Source: Candidatus Rokuibacteriota bacterium
GTDB lineage: Bacteria > Methylomirabilota > Methylomirabilia > Rokubacteriales > CSP1-6
Length of the DNA stretch: 40,171 nt
Reading direction: 5' to 3'
NCBI GenBank assembly: GCA_023249095.1
Contig: JAHFDK010000024.1
Span: 1-40,171 of the forward strand
Shown: positions 25,408 through 33,047 of the stretch, one piece after another
How positions within the stretch are numbered: position 1 is the first letter of the stretch
Layout: the number at the start of each line of letters is the position of its first letter
The notes under the pieces: generated by a model
Database searches by the model: none
What the model was told of the DNA's origin: nothing
Seen by the model: the letters and a program-made list of their open reading frames with translations, nothing else
Position numbers and translations under genes: made by a program

Positions 25408-25889
25408 GGCGTCGGTCCGGAGAGGCGGTCGTACCGGCCGCGATAGTAGACCAGCGGTGCGCCCTCGGCCGAGTGCGAGCGCTCCACGCGTCCGACGAGG
25501 ATCGTGTGGTCGCCTTCGAGATAGACGTTGACCGTCGCGCACTCGAGCTGGGCGAGCGAGTGGTCGATGAGCGGCAGGCCGAGCGGGCTCAGCGTGAACG
25601 GCACGCCGTCGAACTTGTTGTCGATCTTCGTGGTGGCGAACCGGCGCGACACGACCTCCTGCTCGAGACCCAGGATGTTGACGGCGAACATCTTGCCCGC
25701 GACCAGCGCGGGGTAGCTTTGCGCCTTGTGGTCCACGCACACCAGGACGAGCGGTGGCTCGAGCGACACCGACGTGAACGCGCTCGCGGTGAGCCCCGTC
25801 GGGCGGCCGTCCCTGTCGCAGACGGTGATGACGGTGACGCCCGTGGCGAAATGGCCGAGGACGCGGCGGAATTCGTCCGGAGGAATCAC
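25404..25889 (-). CDS. Flavin reductase-like FMN-binding split-barrel protein
   Basis: A 161-aa protein of the flavin reductase family (HpaC/ActVB-like), reducing FMN or FAD with NAD(P)H and often serving a flavin-dependent monooxygenase. Blocks are FRRVLGHFATGVTVITV (8-24), GLTASAFTSVSLEPPLVLVC, FAVNILGLEQEVVSRRFA and GDHTILVGRVERSHS. The start is GTG at 25889, 6 nt after a TACAAA -10 hexamer; open frame exists further up but adds non-family residues. It is the first gene of the leftward operon with the DegT aminotransferase, coupled by ATGA. No partner monooxygenase is in the window. Confidence 0.88.
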   Translation of the reverse strand: MIPPDEFRRVLGHFATGVTVITVCDRDGRPTGLTASAFTSVSLEPPLVLVCVDHKAQSYPALVAGKMFAVNILGLEQEVVSRRFATTKIDNKFDGVPFTLSPLGLPLIDHSLAQLECATVNVYLEGDHTILVGRVERSHSAEGAPLVYYRGRYDRLSGPTP

Positions 25890-25895
25890 CCGCTT

Positions 25896-25924
25896 TTTGT
25901 AGCAGGTCGAAGGCGAGAGTGCAA
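25896..25924 (-). promoter_or_regulatory. Promoter of the flavin reductase operon, apparently leaderless
   Basis: On the minus strand TTGCAC (25919-25924) and TACAAA (25896-25901) are 17 bp apart, and the -10 ends 6 nt before the GTG start at 25889. No Shine-Dalgarno is visible. The hexamers are moderate matches to consensus. Confidence 0.45.
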
Positions 25925-25939
25925 GGTTTCGCGGGTAGA

Positions 25940-25968
25940 TAGACGCAGTGCAGGCGTGCCTGTATAGT
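25940..25968 (+). promoter_or_regulatory. Promoter of the Mrp gene, apparently leaderless
   Basis: TAGACG (25940-25945) and TATAGT (25963-25968) are separated by 17 bp; the -10 ends 6 nt before the ATG at 25975. No ribosome-binding site is present. It is interleaved and divergent with the promoter of the leftward flavin reductase operon within one 85-bp gap. Confidence 0.5.
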
Positions 25969-25974
25969 CCCGGT

Positions 25975-27081
25975 ATGGTGACCGAACAGGCCGTGCTCGA
26001 CGCGCTGCGAGGGGTCAAGGATCCGGAGCAGCAACAGGACATCGTCGCGCTCGGTCTCATCCGCGACCTGACCATCGCCGACTCGGAGGTCACCTTCACG
26101 CTTGCCTTCACGACCCAGTCACCGGCGTCGAAGGCCACCATGCACAGTATGGCCTCGCGAGCCGTGGGCCGGGTCCCGGGCGTCTCGAAGGTGCAGGTCA
26201 AGATGGGGGGCATGCCGGGCGCGCGGCCGGGGCAGCCGGCGCAGCCGGCGGCTCACGCCCACGCGCAAGGCCCGCAGAGGTCGGCGGAGTTCATCCCCGA
26301 GGTGAAGCACACGATCGCGGTGTCGTCCGGCAAGGGAGGGGTCGGCAAGTCCACGGTCAGCGTGAACCTCGCGGTGGCGCTGCGCCAGTCCGGCGCGGCG
26401 GTCGGCATCGTCGACTCCGACGTGTACGGCCCCGACATTCCCCTCATGCTGGGCTCGCGCGGCCGCCCGGGCATGTTCGAGAACCGGATCATCCCGGTCG
26501 AGGTGCACGGCCTGAAGATGATGTCGATCGGGCTGCTCGTGAACGACCGGGAGCCGCTCGTCTGGCGCGGCCCCATGATCCACTCCTTCATCCAGCAGAT
26601 GCTGAAGGACGTCATGTGGGGCGCCCTGGATTACCTCGTCTTCGACATGCCACCCGGGACCGGCGACGCCCAGCTCTCGCTCTCGCAGATCATTCCGCTC
26701 TCGGGCGTCGTGATGGTGACGACCCCGCAGGAGGTCGCGCTGCTCGACGTGCGCAAGGCGATTGGGATGTTCCAGAAGCTCAACGTGCCGATCCTCGGCA
26801 TCGTCGAGAACATGAGCTACTTCATCGCGCCCGACACCGGAAAGCGCTACCCGATCTTCGGCGAAGGGGGCGGACGGCGGCTCTCCGAGGAGTACGGTGT
26901 GCCGCTGTTGGTGCAGGTCCCACTCGATCCGGAAACCCGGCTCGCCGGCGACGAGGGCACACCGATCACCCTTCGGCGGCCCGACTCGCCCCAGGCGGGC
27001 ACCTTCCGCGAGCTGGCCGCGGCGGTGCGGCGGCGCCTCGGCGAGCTCGCCGTGCTCCGGCCGCTGCCGAAGATCGGTTGA
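25975..27081 (+). CDS. mrp: Mrp/NBP35-family Fe-S carrier ATPase (ApbC-like)
   Basis: A 368-aa cytosolic P-loop ATPase that carries or transfers Fe-S clusters. It has an N-terminal MIP18/DUF59 domain (1-80; VKDPEQQQDIVALGLIRDL), a Pro/Ala/His linker, and the ATPase with deviant Walker A SGKGGVGKST (118-127), DSDVYGPDIP and FDMPPGTGDAQL. The usual cluster-bridging CxxC after NMSYF is missing: the segment reads FIAPDTGKRYPIFGEGGG, with Ala and Thr where the cysteines should be. From memory some other Mrp-like proteins share this. ATG 25975 is chosen because it gives the standard MIP18 beginning and matches the promoter. Confidence 0.9.
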   Translation: MVTEQAVLDALRGVKDPEQQQDIVALGLIRDLTIADSEVTFTLAFTTQSPASKATMHSMASRAVGRVPGVSKVQVKMGGMPGARPGQPAQPAAHAHAQGPQRSAEFIPEVKHTIAVSSGKGGVGKSTVSVNLAVALRQSGAAVGIVDSDVYGPDIPLMLGSRGRPGMFENRIIPVEVHGLKMMSIGLLVNDREPLVWRGPMIHSFIQQMLKDVMWGALDYLVFDMPPGTGDAQLSLSQIIPLSGVVMVTTPQEVALLDVRKAIGMFQKLNVPILGIVENMSYFIAPDTGKRYPIFGEGGGRRLSEEYGVPLLVQVPLDPETRLAGDEGTPITLRRPDSPQAGTFRELAAAVRRRLGELAVLRPLPKIG

Positions 27082-27105
27082 CCGGGCCGAGGGAAGAGCG
27101 CAGCC

Positions 27106-27729
27106 GTGCCGCCCCTGACCTTGCCGATCTTCCCGCTGCCCGACGTCACGTTCTTTCCCCACACGCTCCTGCCGTTGCACGTCTTCGAGGCCCGCTATCG
27201 GGCGATGGTGATGGATGCGCTGGCGCGCGACCGGCGGCTGGCGGTCGTGAGGCTCAGGCCGGGTTTCGAGGCGGCTTACGCCGGCAAGCCCGCCGTGCAC
27301 GCGGTGGCGGGGGCGGGCGAGATCGTCAGCTGGGAGCGCCTGGCCACGGGCCGCTACAACATTCTCGTGAAGGGCGAGTGGCGCGTCCGCATCGAGAGCG
27401 AGCGGCCGAGCGACACCCTCTACCGCATCGTCACGGCCCAGCGGCTCGACGACGTCGCACCGACCACTGACGCCTCGGCCGCGCTTGCCCGCATCCGGGA
27501 CGTGTGCGGCCGCCTGCTGCGCGCGCTGGATCGTCCGGCCGATCTGCTGGATACGGCCCTAGCGGGCCAGCTACCCGGCGTGATCGCCGACCGGATTGCC
27601 GCGGCAGTGGTGCCCGACGCCGATCTCCGCCAGGAGTTGCTGGAGACGTTCGACGTCACGCGCCGCCTCGACCGCCTCGGCCAGGCACTCGAGCAACTCG
27701 TGAACCAGCTGCGCGAAGGTCGCGAGTGA
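27106..27729 (+). CDS. Lon N-terminal-domain (LonN) protein
   Basis: A 207-aa stand-alone LON substrate-binding domain protein without the ATPase or protease parts. Typical features are PLTLPIFPLPDVTFFPHTLL at the start, LHVFEARYRAMVMDAL, and the beta-rich AVAGAGEIVSWERLATGRYN segment followed by a helical half with LPGVIADRIAAAV. Such proteins may act in protein quality control, but their role is not established. Starts at GTG 27106, 24 bp after mrp, and overlaps the PDZ gene by 4 bp, so it is in the same operon. Confidence 0.88.
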   Translation: MPPLTLPIFPLPDVTFFPHTLLPLHVFEARYRAMVMDALARDRRLAVVRLRPGFEAAYAGKPAVHAVAGAGEIVSWERLATGRYNILVKGEWRVRIESERPSDTLYRIVTAQRLDDVAPTTDASAALARIRDVCGRLLRALDRPADLLDTALAGQLPGVIADRIAAAVVPDADLRQELLETFDVTRRLDRLGQALEQLVNQLREGRE

Positions 27730-28382
27730 TCCGCGCGTTTCTCGGGGCGTTGCTGATCGTGACGGTGGCGGCGGCGGCAGTGGACGCGATGCAATGGGCG
27801 TGGATGGGGGTGCGGATCCGCGATCTGTCCGAGCAGGAGATGGACGAGATCGCGAAGCGGCACGGGATCCGCGAGGGGTTCGGGGTGGTCATCATCGACG
27901 TGATGGAGGGGACGCCCGCCGAGAAGGCTGGGATCAAGAGCGGCGACCTGGTCGTGGCCTTCGAAGAGCGTCCCGTGACCGACACCCGGCTCCTCCAGCG
28001 CCTGATCGGCGGGGCCGGCGTCGGGCAGGATGTGCGGTTGACGGTTCTTCGGACCGACGGGCGGCGGCGCCTCGAGGTCCGTCTCGCGGCGATGCCTCGC
28101 CCGGTGCTCGGGGAACGGATCTCGGCCGAATTCGGGTTTCTCGTGCGAGAGCCCGAGCCCGCCGGGTCCGCCGCGGCCACGATCTCCGGGGTCATCCGGC
28201 GGAGCGCCGCGGAACGGGCAGGGCTCGAGGTGAGTGACGTGATCCTCGAGGTCAACGATCAGGCGGTCGAGACGCGCGAGGCGCTGCGTGAGGCCATGGC
28301 CGACGCGAGCATCGAGGGGCCGCTCCGGCTGACGATCCGCCGGGGCGGCAGCCGCCTGTCGGTGACGCTGCGGGCTCCGTGA
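27726..28382 (+). CDS. Membrane-anchored double-PDZ protein
   Basis: A 218-aa protein with an N-terminal hydrophobic anchor or signal (RAFLGALLIVTVAAAAVDAM) followed by two PDZ domains: the first around GFGVVIIDVMEGTPAEKAGI and SGDLVVAFEERPV, the second around ISGVIRRSAAERAGLEVSDV and ILEVNDQAVETREAL. These are the carboxylate-binding-loop and ligand-groove patterns of HtrA-type PDZ domains, but no protease domain is present. It probably sits on the periplasmic side as an adaptor or scaffold. The GTG start is coupled to the LonN gene (GTGA overlap). The pairing of LonN and PDZ suggests protein quality control; this is inference. Confidence 0.82.
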   Translation: MIRAFLGALLIVTVAAAAVDAMQWAWMGVRIRDLSEQEMDEIAKRHGIREGFGVVIIDVMEGTPAEKAGIKSGDLVVAFEERPVTDTRLLQRLIGGAGVGQDVRLTVLRTDGRRRLEVRLAAMPRPVLGERISAEFGFLVREPEPAGSAAATISGVIRRSAAERAGLEVSDVILEVNDQAVETREALREAMADASIEGPLRLTIRRGGSRLSVTLRAP

Positions 28383-28417
28383 GCGGGACAATGTGCTTCT
28401 TTGTTGACAGGTCCCGC
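28383..28417. promoter_or_regulatory. Inverted repeat around the TRAP -35 element
   Basis: GCGGGAC (28383-28389) and GTCCCGC (28411-28417) are perfect inverted copies with a 21-bp spacer that contains the -35 TTGACA. This could be an operator for control of the TRAP operon, or the remains of a terminator of the preceding operon; no T-run follows. Confidence 0.4.
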
Positions 28418-28431
28418 ACCGCTCGCATAGC
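28404..28431 (+). promoter_or_regulatory. Promoter of the TRAP transporter operon
   Basis: Perfect -35 TTGACA (28404-28409) with a 16-bp spacer to CATAGC (28426-28431), a fair -10. The start at 28533 leaves a leader of about 95 nt, containing a small hairpin GTGGT/ACCAC (28441-28453) and the strong AGGAGGAGG ribosome-binding site at 28518-28526. Confidence 0.5.
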
Positions 28432-28532
28432 TTGGGGGCGGTGGTCCGACCACGAAGCGATGTGTCCTGTCCTCGGATGATCTACCGGCTCCGGCTGAAC
28501 ACTTGACGCCACCGATCAGGAGGAGGTGCTCC

Positions 28533-29675
28533 ATGAGCGATTCGCACACGGTCACCGAGACCCCACGCCGCACATTCCTGAGAGGCGCCGCTCTGGCGGC
28601 GACGGGCGCCGCGACGCTCGGCTTTCCGATGGTCGCCAAAGCTCAGGGTCCGATCTCGATGCGCTGGCAGAGCACGTGGCCGCAGAAGGACATCTTCCAC
28701 GAGTACGCGCTGGACTTCGCCAAGAAGGTCAACGACATGACGGGCGGCGATCTCAAGATCGAGGTGCTGCCCGCGGGCGCGGTGGTGCCCGCGTTCGGCC
28801 TGCTCGACGCCGTGTCGAAGGGCACGCTCGACGGCGGCCACGGCGTGCTGGTGTACCACTACGGCAAGCAGACGGCGCTCGCCCTCTGGGGCTCGGGCCC
28901 CGGCTACGGCATGGACGCCAACATGCTGCTCTCCTGGCACAAGTACGGCGGGGGCAAGCAGCTCCTCAACAAGCTCTATGCCTCCATCGGGGCGAACGTC
29001 GTGTCCTTCCCCTATGGCCCGATGGCGACCCAGCCGCTCGGCTGGTACAAGAAGCAGATCACGAAGCCCGACGATTTCAAGGGGCTCAAGTTCCGCACGG
29101 TCGGCATCTCGATCGACGTGTTCCAGGGCATGGGCGCGGCGGTCAACGCGCTGCCCGGCGGCGAGATCGTGCCGGCCCTGGACCGCGGACTCATCGACGC
29201 CGCCGAGTTCAACAACGCGACGTCCGACCGCATCCTCGGGTTCGCCGACGTCGCGAAGATCTGCATGCTGCAGAGCTATCACCAGAACGCCGAGCAGTTC
29301 GAGATCACGTTCAACAAGACCAAGTTCGACGCGCTGCCGGACAAGATGAAGGCCATCATCGAGAACGCGGTGGAGGCCGCCTCGGCCGACATGTCGTGGA
29401 AGTCGATCGACCGCTACTCGAAGGACTACATCGAGCTGCAGACCAAGGACAAGGTCCGGTTCTTCATCACGCCGCCGGCCGTCCTGCAGAAGCAGCTCGA
29501 GATCTACGACACCGTCGCGGACAAGAAGGCGTCGGAGAACCCGATGTTCAAGGAGATCGCCGAGTCGCAGAAAGCCTTCGCCGCGCGGGCCGTCAAGTGG
29601 GACCTCGACACCAACGTGAGCCGCCGCATGGCGTATAACCACTACTTCGGCAAGCCCGCGGCCAAGAAGAGCTAG
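28533..29675 (+). CDS. dctP: TRAP transporter solute receptor, DctP family
   Basis: A 380-aa periplasmic substrate-binding protein. It carries a twin-arginine-type signal (RRTFLRGAALAATGAATLGF, residues 12-31), so it is probably exported folded by Tat. Mature blocks are ISMRWQSTWPQKDIFHEYA, GGDLKIEVLPAGAVVPAFGL, the ligand-binding GLKFRTVGIS and NALPGGEIVPALDRGLIDAAE, in which the Arg of the KFR motif binds a substrate carboxylate. LPGGEI/E-type members of this group are linked to alpha-keto acids or sugar acids; the exact ligand is uncertain. Strong Shine-Dalgarno (AGGAGGAGG) ahead of ATG 28533. A terminator lies between this gene and dctQ. Confidence 0.92.
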   Translation: MSDSHTVTETPRRTFLRGAALAATGAATLGFPMVAKAQGPISMRWQSTWPQKDIFHEYALDFAKKVNDMTGGDLKIEVLPAGAVVPAFGLLDAVSKGTLDGGHGVLVYHYGKQTALALWGSGPGYGMDANMLLSWHKYGGGKQLLNKLYASIGANVVSFPYGPMATQPLGWYKKQITKPDDFKGLKFRTVGISIDVFQGMGAAVNALPGGEIVPALDRGLIDAAEFNNATSDRILGFADVAKICMLQSYHQNAEQFEITFNKTKFDALPDKMKAIIENAVEAASADMSWKSIDRYSKDYIELQTKDKVRFFITPPAVLQKQLEIYDTVADKKASENPMFKEIAESQKAFAARAVKWDLDTNVSRRMAYNHYFGKPAAKKS

Positions 29676-29698
29676 GTTCTCCGTGACGGAGCCGCAGC

Positions 29699-29738
29699 AG
29701 GCCAGCCACCCGGTGCTCGCCGGGCGGCTGGCCTTTTT
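29699..29738 (+). terminator. Intrinsic terminator between dctP and dctQ
   Basis: Stem AGGCCAGCC/GGCTGGCCT of 9 bp with further CCGG/CCGG pairing inside, followed by TTTTT. It sits 23 bp after the dctP stop and 9 bp before dctQ, so it should trim read-through, giving much more receptor than permease. Confidence 0.85.
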
Positions 29739-29747
29739 CCCCCGCCG

Positions 29748-30431
29748 ATGAACGCGCAGCGTCTACTCCGCACCATCGACCTGGTGAGCTACGCGAGCGG
29801 GAAGGCCTTCGCCTGGCTGATCATGGCGCTGACGTTCGTGGTTTCCATCGAGGTCTTCAAGCGTTACATCCTCAACGCCCCGACCGCCTGGATCTTCGAC
29901 TTCAACAGCATGCTGTACGGCACGCTGTTCATGATGTGCGGCGCGTACACGCTGGCGGCCGCCGGTCACGTCCGGGCCGACTTCGTCTACATCTACATGA
30001 AGCCGCGCGGTCAGGCGGCGCTCGACCTGATCCTCTACTTCCTGTTCTTCATCCCGGGTATCCTGGGGCTCATTTACGCGGGGTACGATTACGCCGCCCT
30101 CTCCTGGCGCATCGGTGAGCACTCGACGGTGACCGCGGAGGGCCCGCCCGTCTATCACTTCAAGACCGTGATCCCCCTGGCGGGCGCGCTGGTCATGCTC
30201 CAGGGGTTGGCCGAAATCGTCCGGTGCATCGTGTGTCTACGCACCGGCGCCTGGCCGTCGCGACTCGAGGACGTCGAGGAGATCGACGTCATCGAGACGC
30301 AGCTCGGGCGCAGCGAGTTCGTGGACGAGGAGTCGCGCCGCGCGGCGATGGAAGGCGCGCACGCGATCGACGAGGCCGCCCGCCACCGCACCGTGGTGGA
30401 CGAGACCGAGCGCCAGAGCCGGACCCCGTGA
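29748..30431 (+). CDS. dctQ: TRAP small permease subunit, DctQ family
   Basis: A 227-aa membrane protein with four predicted helices (FAWLIMALTFVVSIEVFKRY, MLYGTLFMMCGAYTLAAAGH, ALDLILYFLFFIPGILGLIY, FKTVIPLAGALVMLQGLAEI). This is the usual DctQ layout, including HVRADFVY after helix 2. The C-terminal 60 residues after the last helix are hydrophilic and acidic/arginine-rich, longer than in typical DctQ, and likely cytoplasmic. ATG at 29748, 9 bp after the terminator T-run; GTG of dctM overlaps the stop (GTGA). It pairs with dctM and dctP to make the sodium-coupled TRAP carrier. Confidence 0.9.
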   Translation: MNAQRLLRTIDLVSYASGKAFAWLIMALTFVVSIEVFKRYILNAPTAWIFDFNSMLYGTLFMMCGAYTLAAAGHVRADFVYIYMKPRGQAALDLILYFLFFIPGILGLIYAGYDYAALSWRIGEHSTVTAEGPPVYHFKTVIPLAGALVMLQGLAEIVRCIVCLRTGAWPSRLEDVEEIDVIETQLGRSEFVDEESRRAAMEGAHAIDEAARHRTVVDETERQSRTP

Positions 30432-32467
30432 GCGACCCCTACCTCGGCCTCACGATGCTCGGCCTCATCGTGGTCGCGATCATGATGGGCTTCCCGACCG
30501 CGTTCACGCTGATGGGTCTCGGGATGGTCTTCGGCTTCATCGCGTTCTGGAATCCCCTCCAGCACTGGTACGACAACCGGATCTTCGACCTGATCGTGCA
30601 GCGGACGTACGGGGTGATGACGAACGACACGCTGCTATCGATCCCGTTGTTCGTGTTCATGGGCTACATCATGGAACGGGCGGCGCTGGTGGACCGCATG
30701 TTCCACAGCGTGCAGCTCGCGTTCCGGCGCGTGCCGGCCTCCCTGGCGGTGACCACCCTGCTGGTGTGTGCGTTCTGGGGCATCGCCTCCGGCATCGTCG
30801 GGGCCGTCGTCGTCCTCATGGGCGTGATCGCGATGCGGCCGATGCTGAACGCGGGCTATGACGTGAAGCTGGCCTCCGGCGCGATCACCGCCGGCGGGAC
30901 GCTCGGCATCCTCATCCCGCCGTCGGTCATGCTGATCGTCTACGCCGCGGTGGCCGGGCAGTCCATCGTCAAGCTCTACGCGGCGGCGATGCTGCCGGGC
31001 TTCTTCCTGACGTTCCTCTACCTCGTCTACATCCTCGGCTGGGCCATCATCAACCCGAAGATCGCGCCCAAGCTCGCGCCCGACCAGTACCGCATCGCGG
31101 TGCCGGAGTATCTCCAGCGGGTACAGGGCGGGTCCCGGAGCGTTGTCCCGGGCCTCCTGGCCGCCGCGTTCCGCCCGGGCGTCGTGAGCGGGGCCCGCAC
31201 CGAGAGCGGGGCGCCGGCGGGCTATGGCATGATCGCCAAGAGCCTGCTCGTCCTGTCGGTGCCGGTGCTCCTGACGGTCGGCACATTCGGCGCGACATGG
31301 TGGTACGTCACCGTCTACAACGCGCCGGAGGCTGCCGCGACCGCGACTGCGCCTGCGAAGCCTGCGACCGTCGCGACGGCACCGACGGCACCTCCGGCCG
31401 CAGCACCGGCACCAGCCGAGGACAAGCCGCAGGAAGTGGGCCTGGCCGGCGAGGCCACGGACGACAGCGCCGGCAAGCCCGACGGGCCGCCGCAGGAAGT
31501 GACCTCGTTCGTGGAACGGACGACGTCGACCGCGGGCACGATCCCCGCGCACTTCTATCCGTGGTTCTGGGGGCTGGCCGCGGTCGCGGCGCTCCTGCTC
31601 TTCGTCTACTTCTGGCGGATGGATGGCGAGCAGCTCGAGATCCTGAAGGAGTTGTGCGTCTCGGTGGTGCCGCTCGGCGTCCTCACCGTCATCGTGCTGG
31701 CGGTGATCCTGTTCGGCATCTGCACCGCGACCGAATCGGCCGCGATCGGCGCGCTCGGCGCGCTGTACCTGGCCGTGATGTCGCGGTATCTGCGTCCGGT
31801 CCTGTGGTGGAGCCTGGTCGGCGTGATCGTCGGCGTCCTGCTTGGATGGTATGAGGGCGAGGCCTTCGCGTCGCTCATCGTGGCGGGGTCGATCAGCGGG
31901 ACGCTCCTGGGCACGGTCGCGCCAGGGCTCTGGTATCTCAGGACCTCACCGGAGCTCAGGCGCAACTTGAAAGAGTCGACGTTCCTAACGGCGAAGACGA
32001 CCGCGATGGTGTGCTGGCTCTTCGTCGGCTCGGCGCTGTTCTCCGCCGTGTTCGCCTTGCACGGCGGGCAGGGGCTGATCGAGCGCTGGGTGCTCTCCAT
32101 GAACCTGTCGCCGCTCGGCTTCCAGTTCACGGCGCAGCTGATCATCTTCCTGCTCGGCTGGCCGCTCGAGTGGACCGAGATCATCGTGATCTTCTGTCCG
32201 ATCTTCATCCCCCTGCTGAGCCACTTCCAGGTCGACCCGATCCTCTTCGGCACCATGGTCGCGGTGAATCTCCAGGCGGCCTTCCTGTCGCCACCGGTGG
32301 CGATGTCGGCGTTCTACCTGAAGGGCGTGTCGCCCAAGCACGTGACGCTCAACCAGATCTTCGCCGGGATGATGCCGTACATGCTCATCGTCTGCATCTG
32401 CCTCGCGTTCATGTACATCTGGCCCGGTATGACCCTCTGGCTCCCGGAGTTTCTCTACGGGAAGTGA
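30428..32467 (+). CDS. dctM: TRAP large permease subunit, DctM family, unusually long
   Basis: A 679-aa sodium-coupled membrane subunit; the family normally has about 430 aa. The core is recognisable: GLTMLGLIVVAIMMGFPTAF, NDTLLSIPLFVFMGYIMERA, VGAVVVLMGVIAMRPMLNAG, AGGTLGILIPPSVMLIVYAA, ATESAAIGALGALYLA and PVAMSAFYLKGVSPKHVTL. Two extras break it. Residues about 298-372 are an Ala/Pro/Thr/Glu low-complexity stretch in a loop, followed by an extra helix. A segment of about 65 aa (residues about 455-520) with two more helices lies before the RRNLKESTF region. The GTG at 30428 overlaps the dctQ stop; an upstream in-frame start inside dctQ is not the gene's. Confidence 0.92.
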   Translation: MSDPYLGLTMLGLIVVAIMMGFPTAFTLMGLGMVFGFIAFWNPLQHWYDNRIFDLIVQRTYGVMTNDTLLSIPLFVFMGYIMERAALVDRMFHSVQLAFRRVPASLAVTTLLVCAFWGIASGIVGAVVVLMGVIAMRPMLNAGYDVKLASGAITAGGTLGILIPPSVMLIVYAAVAGQSIVKLYAAAMLPGFFLTFLYLVYILGWAIINPKIAPKLAPDQYRIAVPEYLQRVQGGSRSVVPGLLAAAFRPGVVSGARTESGAPAGYGMIAKSLLVLSVPVLLTVGTFGATWWYVTVYNAPEAAATATAPAKPATVATAPTAPPAAAPAPAEDKPQEVGLAGEATDDSAGKPDGPPQEVTSFVERTTSTAGTIPAHFYPWFWGLAAVAALLLFVYFWRMDGEQLEILKELCVSVVPLGVLTVIVLAVILFGICTATESAAIGALGALYLAVMSRYLRPVLWWSLVGVIVGVLLGWYEGEAFASLIVAGSISGTLLGTVAPGLWYLRTSPELRRNLKESTFLTAKTTAMVCWLFVGSALFSAVFALHGGQGLIERWVLSMNLSPLGFQFTAQLIIFLLGWPLEWTEIIVIFCPIFIPLLSHFQVDPILFGTMVAVNLQAAFLSPPVAMSAFYLKGVSPKHVTLNQIFAGMMPYMLIVCICLAFMYIWPGMTLWLPEFLYGK

Positions 32468-33047
32468 CCCGAAGGGGGGACTTCGTCCCCCACTGCCGCC
32501 TCGGGGGCGGCTGGCGGTCCCGCAGCATGCATGAGTCACCGTGCCAATCACTCCGGAGCAAACACTTGCCGCCGCCGGCATCGATGACGCGCGCCAAGCT
32601 GAGTACCAGAGGAGGATGAGTGCGCTGCTGGCGAGCCGGTCGTGACCGTGGCGGATGCCCGTTTGGAGAATCTCGGGGCGCCCGCGGACGTTACTGCGAC
32701 TTCTTTTTCTTCGACCAACGTGCGGCGACGGCCCGCCACGCATGGGCACGGCGCGCGTCGGCCGAAGCCTTCGGCTTCTCCTGGCTGACGAGTAGCGGGC
32801 TCGATGGGAGCAGCGGATCGCAGACTGTGAGGCCGGGCGGGATTCGTGGCCTAGCTTCTTGACGAAGCCCGAGGGCGCGCAGTTTCGCTGGGCGGCATCA
32901 CCCCCGAGTGGCACGCGCGCTTGACCGCCCGCCCTGGCCGAAGGCGAGCGGACCGCCACACGAGCGGACCGCCACATTGACGAGCCCCTGACCTCGGGCT
33001 ACTGTCGCCCTGCCCTACGCCCGGCCCGATCCACTGGAGGCTCGGCA
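32468..33047. other. 580-bp gap with hairpins, no supported gene
   Basis: Just after dctM are two strong hairpins: GGGGGAC/GTCCCCC (32474-32490) and GCCGCC/GGCGGC (32494-32510), without T-runs. A GTG-started frame of 34 codons (32541-32645; VPITPEQTLAAAGIDDARQA, then EYQRRMSALLASRS) looks coding-like but is too short to name. The rest shows no family match in any frame and may be decayed sequence. Repeats at 32945-32976 are listed separately. A Shine-Dalgarno (GGAGG, 33036-33040) leads the next gene. Confidence 0.5.
32945..32976. repeat. 16-bp tandem duplication
   Basis: CGAGCGGACCGCCACA occurs twice head to tail (32945-32960 and 32961-32976), exact in both copies, shortly before the cyclase gene. 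No gene lies across it; it may be a slippage product in non-coding DNA. Confidence 0.8.

Noticed and set aside
32620..32862. 80-codon + frame in the gap before the cyclase gene
   Set aside because: No motif, no ribosome-binding site, composition like non-coding shadow.
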